Source: Thermoplasmata archaeon
GTDB lineage: Archaea > Thermoplasmatota > Thermoplasmata > Lutacidiplasmatales > UBA184
Reading direction: 5' to 3'
Length of the DNA: 64,000 bases
Assembly: GCA_022750195.1 (NCBI GenBank)
Contig: JAKIWE010000005.1
Location: 1-64,000, forward strand
This document shows, in pieces, positions 1 to 7,780 of this stretch (position 1 is its first letter; the number at the start of each line of letters is the position of its first letter). The notes under the pieces were generated by a model. The model ran no database searches. It had not been told where the DNA came from and was given only the letters and a program-made list of their open reading frames with translations. The translations under genes were made by a program, and so were the position numbers.

Positions 1-98
1 GTTCCTTGCGCCTACCCACCGCTTATCGCAGCTTGGCACGACCTTCATCGGCGCCCGAGCCCAGCCATTCCCCAGCTGACAGGAGTCAGCTACACTGA
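1..98 (-). rRNA. 23S ribosomal RNA, 5' end only (gene runs off the window)
   Basis: Read on the minus strand, positions 75-20 match the conserved start of archaeal large-subunit rRNA: a GGATGGC-like element (here GGAATGGC), then GGCTCGGGCGCCGATGAAGG, CGTGCCAAGCTGCGATAAGC. The gene therefore starts near position 90-100 and continues left beyond the window. The exact 5' nucleotide cannot be fixed by eye. No 16S rRNA or tRNA lies in the few hundred bases upstream; the next gene upstream is a protein gene. That layout suggests a 23S gene standing apart from 16S, as known in Thermoplasmatales. Confidence 0.85.
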
Positions 99-263
99 TT
101 GCACTCGACAAGCGTCCAGAACGCGTGTGATCGGGGTCATCGGCCCTCCCGCCCAGGTGGCGGGTGCCTCCACCCCCTTCCCCGGAGAGGCCCAGGCCTC
201 TACGGGTGCATAGCTCGCGCCCTCGGTTGCGCCGGGGGTCGCGGCTTTCCTGCCAGCAGCGCC

Positions 264-279
264 CGGTATTTAATTTCTA
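264..279 (-). promoter_or_regulatory. BRE/TATA promoter of the 23S rRNA gene
   Basis: On the minus strand this reads GAAATTAAATACC, a good archaeal BRE plus TATA element and the only AT-rich patch in a very GC-rich stretch. It lies about 170 bases upstream of the inferred 23S 5' end, leaving room for a structured leader that would be trimmed during rRNA processing. The stretch between it and the rRNA carries no gene I can recognise. Confidence 0.6.
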
Positions 280-357
280 GTAAGCGGAGCCCGCGCTAGC
301 ACCTGCGGGTTCTTGCGGCCGCACCTTGCCACGGCCTCGCCGCGGTTCGAGCCGAGT

Positions 358-1155
358 TCACTGCGCCGGGACGACCGGCCCGGAACTCCACGGTCGGAGC
401 TCCGGGTGATCGGCCCGGCTCACCGCGTAGGAACAGAGCCCCATTCGATTGGCGGTACAGTGAGGACACGTCCGGTCGGAGGGGACGGGGGCGCGCTCAC
501 GGTCCGAGCGGATCGTGGCCAGCGCGTAGCGGAGCCAGTGCTCTTCCGATTCGCCGTAGCGGACCTGGACGAATCCTTCGTGCTGGCCTCCCCCGGCCGC
601 GTCGCCGTAGTACACGAGGCCCATGGGCGGGCGCCGCCCGAACGCCGCCTCGACGAGCCGGCATTCGGCGACCGCCTGCAGGACGTCGAAGCTCCGGCCG
701 TGCACCTCGTGAAATCCAACGAACAAATGGGTCGATTTGTACTCGATGGGGATCAAGGTCCCATCGTGCTGCTCGACCACGAAATCCGGCCGACCGGCGA
801 ATCCGAGCGTCGCGTCGACGAGGTTGCGCGGCCGCGTCGTGAACCGCGGGTCGAGACGGATTCGTTCGGGGGGGAAGAGGATCGGGAGTCCCTCCTCGTC
901 ATCCAGGTACACGAGCGTGTCCTTCTCGTCGAGGTCGAGCCGACCGTCGACGACGGTGACCCCGCCCGTCGGCGGGCCGAGGAGCGGCGAGTGCTGGAGC
1001 GGCCGGATGTGCTCCGGGGTCATCGGGACGATCGGGACTCCGCTCACGAAGTGCCGGTGCTCGGCATGGAGCAGCTCCATCTCGAACGGGCACCGGAAGT
1101 ACGTGACGAGGTCGTGGGGGGTGAGGTGCTCGGGAACCGGAGCTCCGTCGGCCAT
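358..1155 (-). CDS. Cas4-like RecB-family nuclease (PD-(D/E)XK, probable iron-sulfur protein)
   Basis: The 265-residue protein has the plan of Cas4/RecB-like exonucleases. A Cys sits near the N-terminus (FRCPFEME, about residue 18). The nuclease core GRPDFVVE followed by IPIEYKS gives the D...E-x-K active site (about residues 125-145). A Q-containing helix (DVLQAVAECR, near 165) fits the QxxxY region. A C-terminal CPHC...C set (about 232-241) would complete a 4Fe-4S site with the N-terminal Cys. Cas4 proteins trim DNA ends, in CRISPR adaptation or as stand-alone repair nucleases. No cas gene or CRISPR array is nearby, so a solo repair or housekeeping role is more likely. The start is ATG at 1155. 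It is transcribed toward the 23S gene. Confidence 0.75.
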   Translation of the reverse strand: MADGAPVPEHLTPHDLVTYFRCPFEMELLHAEHRHFVSGVPIVPMTPEHIRPLQHSPLLGPPTGGVTVVDGRLDLDEKDTLVYLDDEEGLPILFPPERIRLDPRFTTRPRNLVDATLGFAGRPDFVVEQHDGTLIPIEYKSTHLFVGFHEVHGRSFDVLQAVAECRLVEAAFGRRPPMGLVYYGDAAGGGQHEGFVQVRYGESEEHWLRYALATIRSDRERAPVPSDRTCPHCTANRMGLCSYAVSRADHPELRPWSSGPVVPAQ

Positions 1156-1515
1156 GGCTCGGCCGTCGCGTCCCTTCCGCTATCAACCTACGCTTCCACC
1201 GGAGGCTCGAAGGCGGCCGTCCGCCAACCCACGGTCCCTGACACATCTCCTACCGAACCCCAAATGAGCCCGCGCGGCTGGCACGAGCCTCGAGCTCTCC
1301 CGCGGGGTGCGGGGTCTCTGCCGTGCCCCGTATCCTCAATGGACCGGCCCCCCGCCTCGCCGTCCTATCCGGCGGGCCAGTTGGCCGCCATCGAGGGCCA
1401 TGCGAGGCCGAAGAACGGCAGGGGCCGTTCGTCCCCCCACCCACGAGGAAGAGTGAGCAGGCCGGTTATACGTAGGGTTTGATAATCCCCCACCTCCTTC
1501 GAGGCTTTCCCGGAA
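1156..1515. other. intergenic region without a gene
   Basis: This 360-base divergent gap between the Cas4-like gene and the Kelch gene has no convincing coding frame or RNA gene. AT-richer patches at about 1462-1470 (GTTATACG) and 1478-1487 (TTTGATAATC) sit 30-50 bases before the Kelch start and could be its promoter. The rest is GC-rich and shows no obvious structure. Confidence 0.4.
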
Positions 1516-3606
1516 ATGGCCATGTGGATGGGAACGCGTCCGACTCAAGGAGCCTCGGACCCGACTAGAGTCACGGCGTGGATCGTGGCGATCGCGATCG
1601 GGATCACCGCGATCGAGTTGATCAGTTTCGTCCCTGCGGGGGCGATCGCCGGGACCTCTGGGAGAGCCGTGCCCGGCGGCGGCTCCACCGTGTCGCTCTC
1701 CTCGGCGGGATCGCTCGCCTCCTCCGAGCTGCAGGCCGCCACAAATTCGCTCGCTCACGGGGCTGGCCCGGCGGCCAGCGTTTCGCCCAGCATCCTCGCG
1801 CCGACGCCCAGCTGGTACCGCCCGCTACCCCCGAGCGCCCGGGACATCACCAGCATGACCTACGACGCCCGCGATCACTATGTTCTCCTGTTCGGGGGGC
1901 AGGACCGGGCCGGGCACATCCTCGCCGACACGTGGGAGTTCACCGGGAGCGTCTGGACCCAGCTCCACCCCACCTCGTCGCCGGGCGTCCGGTACGGCGC
2001 GTCGATGGCGTTCGACAGCGCCGACAACTACGTGCTCCTCTACGGTGGGTTCACCACGGGGAGCGTCGGACTGAAGGACACCTGGAAGTTCGCCGGGGGG
2101 ACGTGGACCAAGCTCACCCCCACCCTGAATCCTGGGCCGTTGGGCTACGCGTCGATGACCTACGATGCGAAGGGCGCGCACATCGTCTTCTTCGGCGGGC
2201 TCGACCACGCGTTCGGGATCCATGGGGCCACCTGGGAGTTCAAGACGGGCCAGTGGACGAACGTGACGGGGACCCCCTCCCCTACGGCGAGGGCGTTCGC
2301 GAGCTTCGCGTACGACGCCAAGGACGGCTACGCCCTTCTGTTTGGCGGGGCCAACGCCACCTTCGTCCTGCTCGGTGACACGTGGAACTTCTCGGCGGGG
2401 AAGTGGACGAAGCTCACCCCGACCGCCTCTCCGTCGAACCGCGACGACGCGGCGATGGCGTTCAGTGCGAAGGACGGCGTCGTCGTGCTGTTCGGGGGCT
2501 ACACCAGCGGTACCCACGACAATTCCGACACCTGGACGTTCGCTGCCGGTGCATGGACCAAGAAGGTCACCCTGACGCACCCGTCGACCCGGGGCGAGTT
2601 CGTGATGGCCGACGGAACGACGACGACGAACGTCGTGCTGTTCGGCGGTGCCGCCTACTCCGGAACCTTTTACAACGACACGTGGACCTTCCACGGTGCA
2701 GTCTGGACGCATGTGCCCCTACGAGCGCCGTCGGCGCGCTCCGAGCCCGCGATGACCTACGACGAGGCGGATGGCTACGTCCTCCTCTTCGGCGGAGAGT
2801 CCCTGACCGCCTTTGCGTTCCTCAACGACACGTGGAAGTTCGTGAACGGGGCCTGGTCGCCACTCCACCCGTCCACCGCACCCAGCCCAAGGGCCTCGGC
2901 CGGGATCGCCTTCGACCAGGCCGACGGCTACGTCGTACTGTTCGGCGGTGCCAACAGCACCTCGTTCCTCAACGATACCTGGACCTTCAGCGGGGGTAGT
3001 TGGACGCACGTGATCACGAGCCTCCTCCCGGCCCCGCGCGCCTCCCCTAGCATGAGCTACGATTTCGCGGACGACTACGTCCTCATGTTCGGCGGCTGCT
3101 ACGGTCCAGGCTACTGCTTCAACGCCTACAGCGACACGTGGATGTTCTCGGCGGGAGTATGGACCGAACTCTTCCCCTCGACCTCACCCTCCGCCCGCAC
3201 GGGTGCGGCCCTGAGCTACGACTCGGGGGACGGGTATGTGGTGCTGTTCTCCGGATTCTCCGATCTGCTCGGGCTGGGGTACACTTTCCCCGACACCTGG
3301 TCCTACTCGGCCGGCACCTGGACCAATCTCACGAGCACCCTCACGATCGCCGCCAGCCCGCCCGGTGTCAATCTCGGGGCGCTGGTCGACGATACCTACG
3401 ACGGCTACCTCGTCCTCTTTGGTGGAAACAATGCTTCGTCGGGCGTTCTCAGCGAGACTTGGAGTTTCGCCAACGGGGCGTGGGCCCAGCTCACCCCGAA
3501 GACCACCCCGCCCGCCGAGGCGGGATTCGGCATGGCGTACGACGTCGCGGACAACGCGGTCGTCCTGTTTGACGCAGAGAGCCCAGCCGATACCTGGTTC
3601 TACTGA
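1516..3606 (+). CDS. secreted Kelch-repeat beta-propeller protein
   Basis: The 696-residue protein starts with a hydrophobic segment (about residues 20-45), a signal peptide or membrane anchor, then a Ser/Ala/Gly-rich linker. From about residue 100 it carries twelve Kelch-type blades, each with a 'YDA.DGYVLLFGG' strand and a paired 'DTWxF..G.W..L' strand about 25 residues later. Such proteins usually fold into one or two beta-propellers and act outside the cell as binding or adhesion modules. Nothing here shows an enzyme. There is no obvious C-terminal anchor; the last residues are the final blade (ADTWFY). ATG 1516 is the first of three nearby in-frame ATGs (1516, 1522, 1528). A second Kelch gene lies at 18501-20588. 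Confidence 0.85.
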   Translation: MAMWMGTRPTQGASDPTRVTAWIVAIAIGITAIELISFVPAGAIAGTSGRAVPGGGSTVSLSSAGSLASSELQAATNSLAHGAGPAASVSPSILAPTPSWYRPLPPSARDITSMTYDARDHYVLLFGGQDRAGHILADTWEFTGSVWTQLHPTSSPGVRYGASMAFDSADNYVLLYGGFTTGSVGLKDTWKFAGGTWTKLTPTLNPGPLGYASMTYDAKGAHIVFFGGLDHAFGIHGATWEFKTGQWTNVTGTPSPTARAFASFAYDAKDGYALLFGGANATFVLLGDTWNFSAGKWTKLTPTASPSNRDDAAMAFSAKDGVVVLFGGYTSGTHDNSDTWTFAAGAWTKKVTLTHPSTRGEFVMADGTTTTNVVLFGGAAYSGTFYNDTWTFHGAVWTHVPLRAPSARSEPAMTYDEADGYVLLFGGESLTAFAFLNDTWKFVNGAWSPLHPSTAPSPRASAGIAFDQADGYVVLFGGANSTSFLNDTWTFSGGSWTHVITSLLPAPRASPSMSYDFADDYVLMFGGCYGPGYCFNAYSDTWMFSAGVWTELFPSTSPSARTGAALSYDSGDGYVVLFSGFSDLLGLGYTFPDTWSYSAGTWTNLTSTLTIAASPPGVNLGALVDDTYDGYLVLFGGNNASSGVLSETWSFANGAWAQLTPKTTPPAEAGFGMAYDVADNAVVLFDAESPADTWFY

Positions 3607-3654
3607 GGAGGGGGGACCTGGGTCGCGACGCCCTCCCTCCCGCCCGTCGCGGAG

Positions 3655-4533
3655 TTGACGCGGGCAGTTCGCGCCGCGTTCCCGGAGCTCGGGCTCCGCC
3701 AGTTTCGGGTCCACGATGCTGGATGGGCGAATCTCGTCCTCGAGGCGGACGGCGCGTGGATGTTCCGGTTCCCTCGCCAGTCTGCCGTTGCCCGCGGTCT
3801 GGGGTTCGAGGTCCGAGCCCTGGAACTCCTCGGTCGACATCTCACGATCCCGATCCCTCGGCCGCGGAGCGTTGCGACCCTCGGGCACCCCCGCGGCTGG
3901 CCCTTCCTCCTGTACGCGAAAGTCCCTGGGCGACCGCTCTCCAAGTCGGGCCCCCTCGACGCGGCCGCTCGCCGTCGACTCGAGAAATTCGTAGGGAGTC
4001 TTCTCCGCGAACTCGCCACCGTGCCCGCCCGGTCGTTGGTGAGTCTTGGGGCCGAACCCTGTTCCCCGGAGGCGTGGGGCGAACGGTATCGTCGAACGCA
4101 CTGGCGCTTCCTTCGGCACGGCGCCTCCCTCGTGCCTTCGTATCTCGCGCGCTCCGTCTCCAGGTCGTTCGATGCGTTCTACGAGCTCCTCGGTCGCTCG
4201 CGGTTCCGGGCCGTCGCCACGCACCGGGATCTCGGGCCTGACCACATCCTCTGGGACCCGCGGACCGCCCGACCGACCGGAGTCATCGACTGGGAGGACC
4301 TGTGCCTCGGCGATCCCGCGTTCGACCTAACGGGTCTGGGGGGCATGGGCGAGTCGGGGATGGCCCAGTGGATCCGCGCTCGTCGGGCCCGGAACGACGG
4401 AACGTTCCTCGATCGATTGGCGTTCTACCGCCGGGTCTGGCCGATCTACGGCGTCATTCACGCCGCGGAGTCGGGCGACCTGCGTTGGCTCCGGGGTTAC
4501 TTGCCCAAGCTCCGGCGTTCCTTTCCGACGTGA
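3655..4533 (+). CDS. APH-family phosphotransferase (aminoglycoside phosphotransferase-like kinase)
   Basis: The 292-residue protein has the small-molecule kinase fold of the APH/choline-kinase family. An N-lobe strand (MFRFPR) supplies the likely ATP-binding positive charge. The catalytic loop THRDLGPDHILWDP (about residues 198-211) contains the HxD base, and VIDWEDLCLGDPAFDLT carries the Mg-binding Asp. The usual Asn of HxDxxxxN is replaced by His (HRDLGPDH), a variant I associate with one APH subfamily rather than inactivation. The substrate is unknown; aminoglycosides, homoserine, or other small alcohols are all possible. The start is TTG at 3655; no ATG lies between this and the upstream Kelch stop at 3606, which is in the same frame. 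Confidence 0.75.
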   Translation: MTRAVRAAFPELGLRQFRVHDAGWANLVLEADGAWMFRFPRQSAVARGLGFEVRALELLGRHLTIPIPRPRSVATLGHPRGWPFLLYAKVPGRPLSKSGPLDAAARRRLEKFVGSLLRELATVPARSLVSLGAEPCSPEAWGERYRRTHWRFLRHGASLVPSYLARSVSRSFDAFYELLGRSRFRAVATHRDLGPDHILWDPRTARPTGVIDWEDLCLGDPAFDLTGLGGMGESGMAQWIRARRARNDGTFLDRLAFYRRVWPIYGVIHAAESGDLRWLRGYLPKLRRSFPT

Positions 4534-4630
4534 CCCCCCCTCGACCGCAGCGCTTCGGCGGCCGCAAGATTGAACGGTACCGCTCCGTAGCCTCCAGGAG
4601 CCGTCGTGACGTCGGCCTTCCCGGGTCAAG

Positions 4631-5329
4631 ATGCGCGAGAGAGGAAGCGACCGCGAGATGGAGCACGAAGCTCGGCGCCAGTTGGGCCGGATCCGCCGCG
4701 CGCTCCGTCGTTCCGGTTTGTTACCGTTCTCCGACCCACGGGTCGCTTCGGTGGTGTCGATCGTCGCCGAGGGTCCTGTGTCCGGTTCCTGGTGGGGCCA
4801 CCCGTCGGGCAGGCTGATCTATCGGGTGGGGGGCCTGATCGACGACGATCCGGAGATTCTCGTGCTGAAGCTGTGGGCCGGCAAGCAGACGCTCGTGGAT
4901 CGCCGGTTGTGGCCCGCCCTGCTCCGCATTGGAACGTCCCGGTCCGCGTGGCAGCTCCGGGGGATGAGCGAGGCGACGACGCAGTTGCTCGACTACGTCG
5001 CCCACGAGGGCGTCGTTCGGTCCGGTCAGCTTCCCCCTGATTTCGCCGACGGGTCGAAAGGGTTCGCGTCGGCCTTGCGTCTTCTCGAACGGCGGCTGCT
5101 CGTCCTCACGCGGTCGGTCCATACCGTGAGCGGCACGCACGCGCTCGAGGCCGAGAGCTGGACGACGTGGAGTCGCAGGACAGGAACCCGTCCTCGACGC
5201 GGGAGCGTGGAAGCGGCAGAGCTGGTTATCGAATCGGCCGCGACTTCCCTGCACCCCGACGTCGACCCGCGCCCCTCGATGCCGTGGCACCCGCGGGGGG
5301 CCTCCGTAGTTCGGACGCCTCGAAGATAG
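4631..5329 (+). CDS. conserved hypothetical protein
   Basis: I do not recognise this 232-residue protein. It is basic, with an Arg-rich N-terminus (MRERGSDREMEHEARRQLGRIRRALRR) that should form a helix. Then come a beta-like stretch (VVSIVAEG... GRLIYRVGGL), a helical Leu-rich middle (LALRLLERRLLVLTRSV) and a low-complexity Pro/Arg tail. No signal peptide, membrane segment or Cys cluster is visible. ATG 4631 is the first start. Codon use is GC-rich like its neighbours and it stands alone between the kinase gene and the convergent nucleotidyltransferase gene. Confidence 0.5.
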   Translation: MRERGSDREMEHEARRQLGRIRRALRRSGLLPFSDPRVASVVSIVAEGPVSGSWWGHPSGRLIYRVGGLIDDDPEILVLKLWAGKQTLVDRRLWPALLRIGTSRSAWQLRGMSEATTQLLDYVAHEGVVRSGQLPPDFADGSKGFASALRLLERRLLVLTRSVHTVSGTHALEAESWTTWSRRTGTRPRRGSVEAAELVIESAATSLHPDVDPRPSMPWHPRGASVVRTPRR

Positions 5330-5372
5330 CTGGTCGGAGGGGCGGAAGGCACGGGGCCTCGTGCTCGCCGGG

Positions 5373-6266
5373 TTACCGGTAGGCCGGTTCGGCGAGCGAC
5401 CTCAACTGGTCGGCCCGCTGCGCCACTACCCCCGCCTCGGTGAGACCCTGCTCGAGCACCCCTGGGTCCAACCGCGCGGAACCGAGCCGAGCGAAGAGAC
5501 CGTCCCACGTGGTAGCATCGCCTCTCGAGGCGGCCCCGGCGAGGCTCAGTTCGAGGGGGGCGATCGGTACCGATCGACCCTCCCAGGAGAACTCACCCGC
5601 CTGCCGCGCGACCCGCGCTCGGAACTCCGGGGGAGACCGGGTGTCGGCCACCGCCCACTCGACGCACACTCCTCGGCGATGCGTGCCGAGGAACGCGCGA
5701 GCACCCACCCGGGTTCGGCCGTCGGCCTCGACGACGGGTCCCAACGGTTCGATCAGGTACTCCTCGAGCGCGGCCCCCAGAGTCCCGGCCCCGGCGTCCG
5801 TCACCCCAAGGTCCAGGTCGTGGGGGCGAGGCCCCAATCCGCGCAACCAGAGTGACGTGGAGCCGCCTACCCACCACGGCCGCTCCTCGGGGCCGGAGGA
5901 GCTGCCGACTCGGTCGAGCAGATCGCGGAGCGCCTCCTCGACGGGCACTTCCTCGTTCGCGTAACGCTGCGCCAGCATCGCCTGCATCACGAATCGGGTC
6001 CGATTGTAGCCGGCGCGGGCGCGCGCCGCATCGGAGGAGGGAAGTTCGAACTCTCGATGCCAGCACCTCGGCCCGCCGAAATCGCACGACTGGGCCGGAT
6101 GAAAGTACCCGAACGGCTCGGGAGTTCCGGCCGGTGGGCCCCCGGCGTCCGCCCCCCCGTCCTGTGCGTGAAAGACGAATCGGGTCGGATCTCGTTCTGT
6201 CTCGCGCGTGAGCTGGTAGAGAAAACCCCCGCCCATATCCGGTCCGGAGAGCATCTCGGTCTTCAT
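5373..6266 (-). CDS. nucleotidyltransferase-fold protein (MNT/AbiEii-like)
   Basis: The 297-residue protein contains the polymerase-beta nucleotidyltransferase signature: WWVGGSTSLWLRGLGPRP then HDLDLGV (about residues 142-166), that is, a GGS turn plus the DxD metal pair. The N-terminal 100 residues look separate. They include a Cys/His patch (CDFGGPRCWHREFE) and a helix with repeated Ala/Arg. Such folds transfer nucleotides to RNA, protein or drugs, and some are toxins. No antitoxin-like partner is next to it, so I would not call it a toxin-antitoxin pair. It is convergent with the hypothetical gene to its left and lies in the same direction as the BNR gene downstream of MoaD. Confidence 0.6.
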   Translation of the reverse strand: MKTEMLSGPDMGGGFLYQLTRETERDPTRFVFHAQDGGADAGGPPAGTPEPFGYFHPAQSCDFGGPRCWHREFELPSSDAARARAGYNRTRFVMQAMLAQRYANEEVPVEEALRDLLDRVGSSSGPEERPWWVGGSTSLWLRGLGPRPHDLDLGVTDAGAGTLGAALEEYLIEPLGPVVEADGRTRVGARAFLGTHRRGVCVEWAVADTRSPPEFRARVARQAGEFSWEGRSVPIAPLELSLAGAASRGDATTWDGLFARLGSARLDPGVLEQGLTEAGVVAQRADQLRSLAEPAYR

Positions 6267-6336
6267 CGGACTCTCTCTCGGCGGGGAGCCGTCGACGCCC
6301 GGGGGTTCGGCGCGGGGCGTCGACGGCGGTTTCGGC

Positions 6337-7464
6337 CTACCTCACGAAGTCCGAGGCGTCAACGCTGACCGAGTGTATCCCGGGGAAGGCGTGCGGGACG
6401 ACGCTCCAGGAGCGACCTTCGTCCGGTGACAGGACGAGCTGCCCGGTCGACGTGCCGACGTAGATCCCCGGCGGGTCGAGCGCGTCGGCGGCGAGCCCCT
6501 CGCGGTGGGTCCCGAGCTCCCCGATGGCGACCCGTCCGCGGATGAGCGGGGAGAACTTGCGGGATCTGTCGTCCCACCGGTACACTTCGAGCGCACCGCC
6601 CCAGCTCGTGCGCGTCTCCCCGGCGAGAGGGACGAAGTACGCCTGGCCCGGACGGCTCGCGGCCGTCGCGACGACGAATCCGAAGTCGCTCTTGAGCGCC
6701 TTCCCGACCCGCGTCCAACTCTGCATGCCGTCGTGGCTCACGTGGATGCCGCTGTGGTCCTGCCGGTACGATGTCTCCGGGTTCGCCGGGTCGAGCACGA
6801 CCTTGTGCACGCACTGACCGACCTCCTGCACCGGGTCCGGGAGGAAGTCGATCAGGACGCCCTTGTTCGCCGGCCGGAACGACCGGCCGCCGTCGTCGCT
6901 GCGGAACATACCGGCGGCGGAGATCCCGACGTACATCCGTTTCGGGTCGGTCGGGTCCAGGAGGATAGTGTGGAGGCAGGGGCCTCCGTTGCCCGGGTTC
7001 CAGTTCGCCTTCGAGCTGTGCTCGTTGATGCCGTTCATCGGCTGCCAGCTCGACCCACGGTCGTCGGATCGGTAGAGGGAGTACGGGTCGACCCCGACGA
7101 ACAAGGTGTCCGGTTCGGAGGCGTGTCCGGGCTCGATGTGCCAGATCGCCTTGATCGGCTGAGGGACACCTTCGGGCCCCAACGCGGGCTTTCGGCCCTT
7201 CTGAAGGGGGAGGAGCGGCGGGGCGATCTCGGTCCACGTCTTTCCGTGATTGGTCGACCGGTACATCGACGGGCCCCAGAAGGCGTTGTTCACGCCGGCG
7301 TAGACGTGCCCGCGGGCTCGGGGGTCTGGGGTCACGTGGTAGACGTCGTCCCCCGGCTGGTACGGTCCGCGGACCTTCCATTTCCGCCGGGACTTGTCGC
7401 TCTCGGCCACGTAGGTCCCCTTCCGCGTCCCCAGGTACACTCGTACGTTCTTCGTGCTCGCCAT
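6337..7464 (-). CDS. BNR/Asp-box beta-propeller protein (sialidase- or VPS10-like repeat)
   Basis: The 375-residue protein has repeated Asp-box motifs S-x-D-x-G-x-x-W: 'STNHGKTW', 'SDDRGSSW', 'SDDGGRSF', 'SHDGMQSW', 'SPDEGRSW'. It also repeats 'vYvGv' strands, the hallmark of BNR/WD40-like six-bladed propellers. There is no signal peptide (starts MASTKNVRVYLGTRKG), so a cytosolic location is likely, unlike true secreted sialidases. No sialidase active-site Arg triad is evident, so a binding role or an unknown hydrolase is more probable. It begins 3 bases after the end of the MoaD-like gene, and the two form one transcription unit. Confidence 0.75.
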   Translation of the reverse strand: MASTKNVRVYLGTRKGTYVAESDKSRRKWKVRGPYQPGDDVYHVTPDPRARGHVYAGVNNAFWGPSMYRSTNHGKTWTEIAPPLLPLQKGRKPALGPEGVPQPIKAIWHIEPGHASEPDTLFVGVDPYSLYRSDDRGSSWQPMNGINEHSSKANWNPGNGGPCLHTILLDPTDPKRMYVGISAAGMFRSDDGGRSFRPANKGVLIDFLPDPVQEVGQCVHKVVLDPANPETSYRQDHSGIHVSHDGMQSWTRVGKALKSDFGFVVATAASRPGQAYFVPLAGETRTSWGGALEVYRWDDRSRKFSPLIRGRVAIGELGTHREGLAADALDPPGIYVGTSTGQLVLSPDEGRSWSVVPHAFPGIHSVSVDASDFVR

Positions 7465-7466
7465 GG

Positions 7467-7736
7467 TTAGCCTCCCTGAATGGAGTGTAAGATGTCGATC
7501 TCGTCCTCGCCGGCGACCGGCGTGGCGAGCCCGCCCAAGTGGGAGATCTCCTCGCCGTTGACGAAGATCCGCACGAATCGGCGGACGGTGCCGGTCTCGT
7601 CGCGAAGGCGCAACCGCAACCGGGGGTACTTGGTCTCGAGCTCGTCGAGCATCCCTTCGACCGACGAGGCCTGCGTGGTGACCTTGAGCTGGGGGACGAA
7701 CTCCCGCAGCATCCCATCCAAACGGACCGCGGCCAT
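7467..7736 (-). CDS. MoaD/ThiS-family ubiquitin-like protein
   Basis: This 89-residue protein has a beta-grasp pattern: VRLDGMLREFVPQL, a helix (SVEGMLDELETKYP), FVRIFVNGEEI, and a C-terminal ILHSIQGG. The terminal Gly-Gly is the activation site used by MoaD, ThiS and archaeal SAMPs, which are adenylated by an E1-like enzyme and then carry sulfur or become conjugated to proteins. It is co-transcribed with a BNR propeller gene. No molybdopterin or thiamine gene is adjacent, so a specialised sulfur-carrier or protein-modifier role is possible. The start is ATG 7736. Confidence 0.8.
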   Translation of the reverse strand: MAAVRLDGMLREFVPQLKVTTQASSVEGMLDELETKYPRLRLRLRDETGTVRRFVRIFVNGEEISHLGGLATPVAGEDEIDILHSIQGG

Positions 7737-7766
7737 GGTACCCCCGCCGCGCCCTCTACCGCCGCG

Positions 7767-7780
7767 CTGATATTTACTTC
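7767..7780 (-). promoter_or_regulatory. TATA promoter of the MoaD-BNR unit
   Basis: On the minus strand the sequence reads GAAGTAAATATCAG, a clear TATA-like element about 35 bases before the MoaD start. It overlaps the last codons of the upstream amidotransferase gene (stop at 7774-7776). The MoaD-BNR pair therefore appears to have its own promoter rather than relying on read-through. Confidence 0.5.

Noticed and set aside
313-1482. Long plus-strand frame of 389 residues
   Set aside because: It runs antisense to the Cas4-like gene, is Arg/Pro/Gly filler and has no motif; a GC-rich shadow.
5373-6266. Toxin-antitoxin pair based on the nucleotidyltransferase
   Set aside because: No AbiEi-like or HEPN partner is adjacent.
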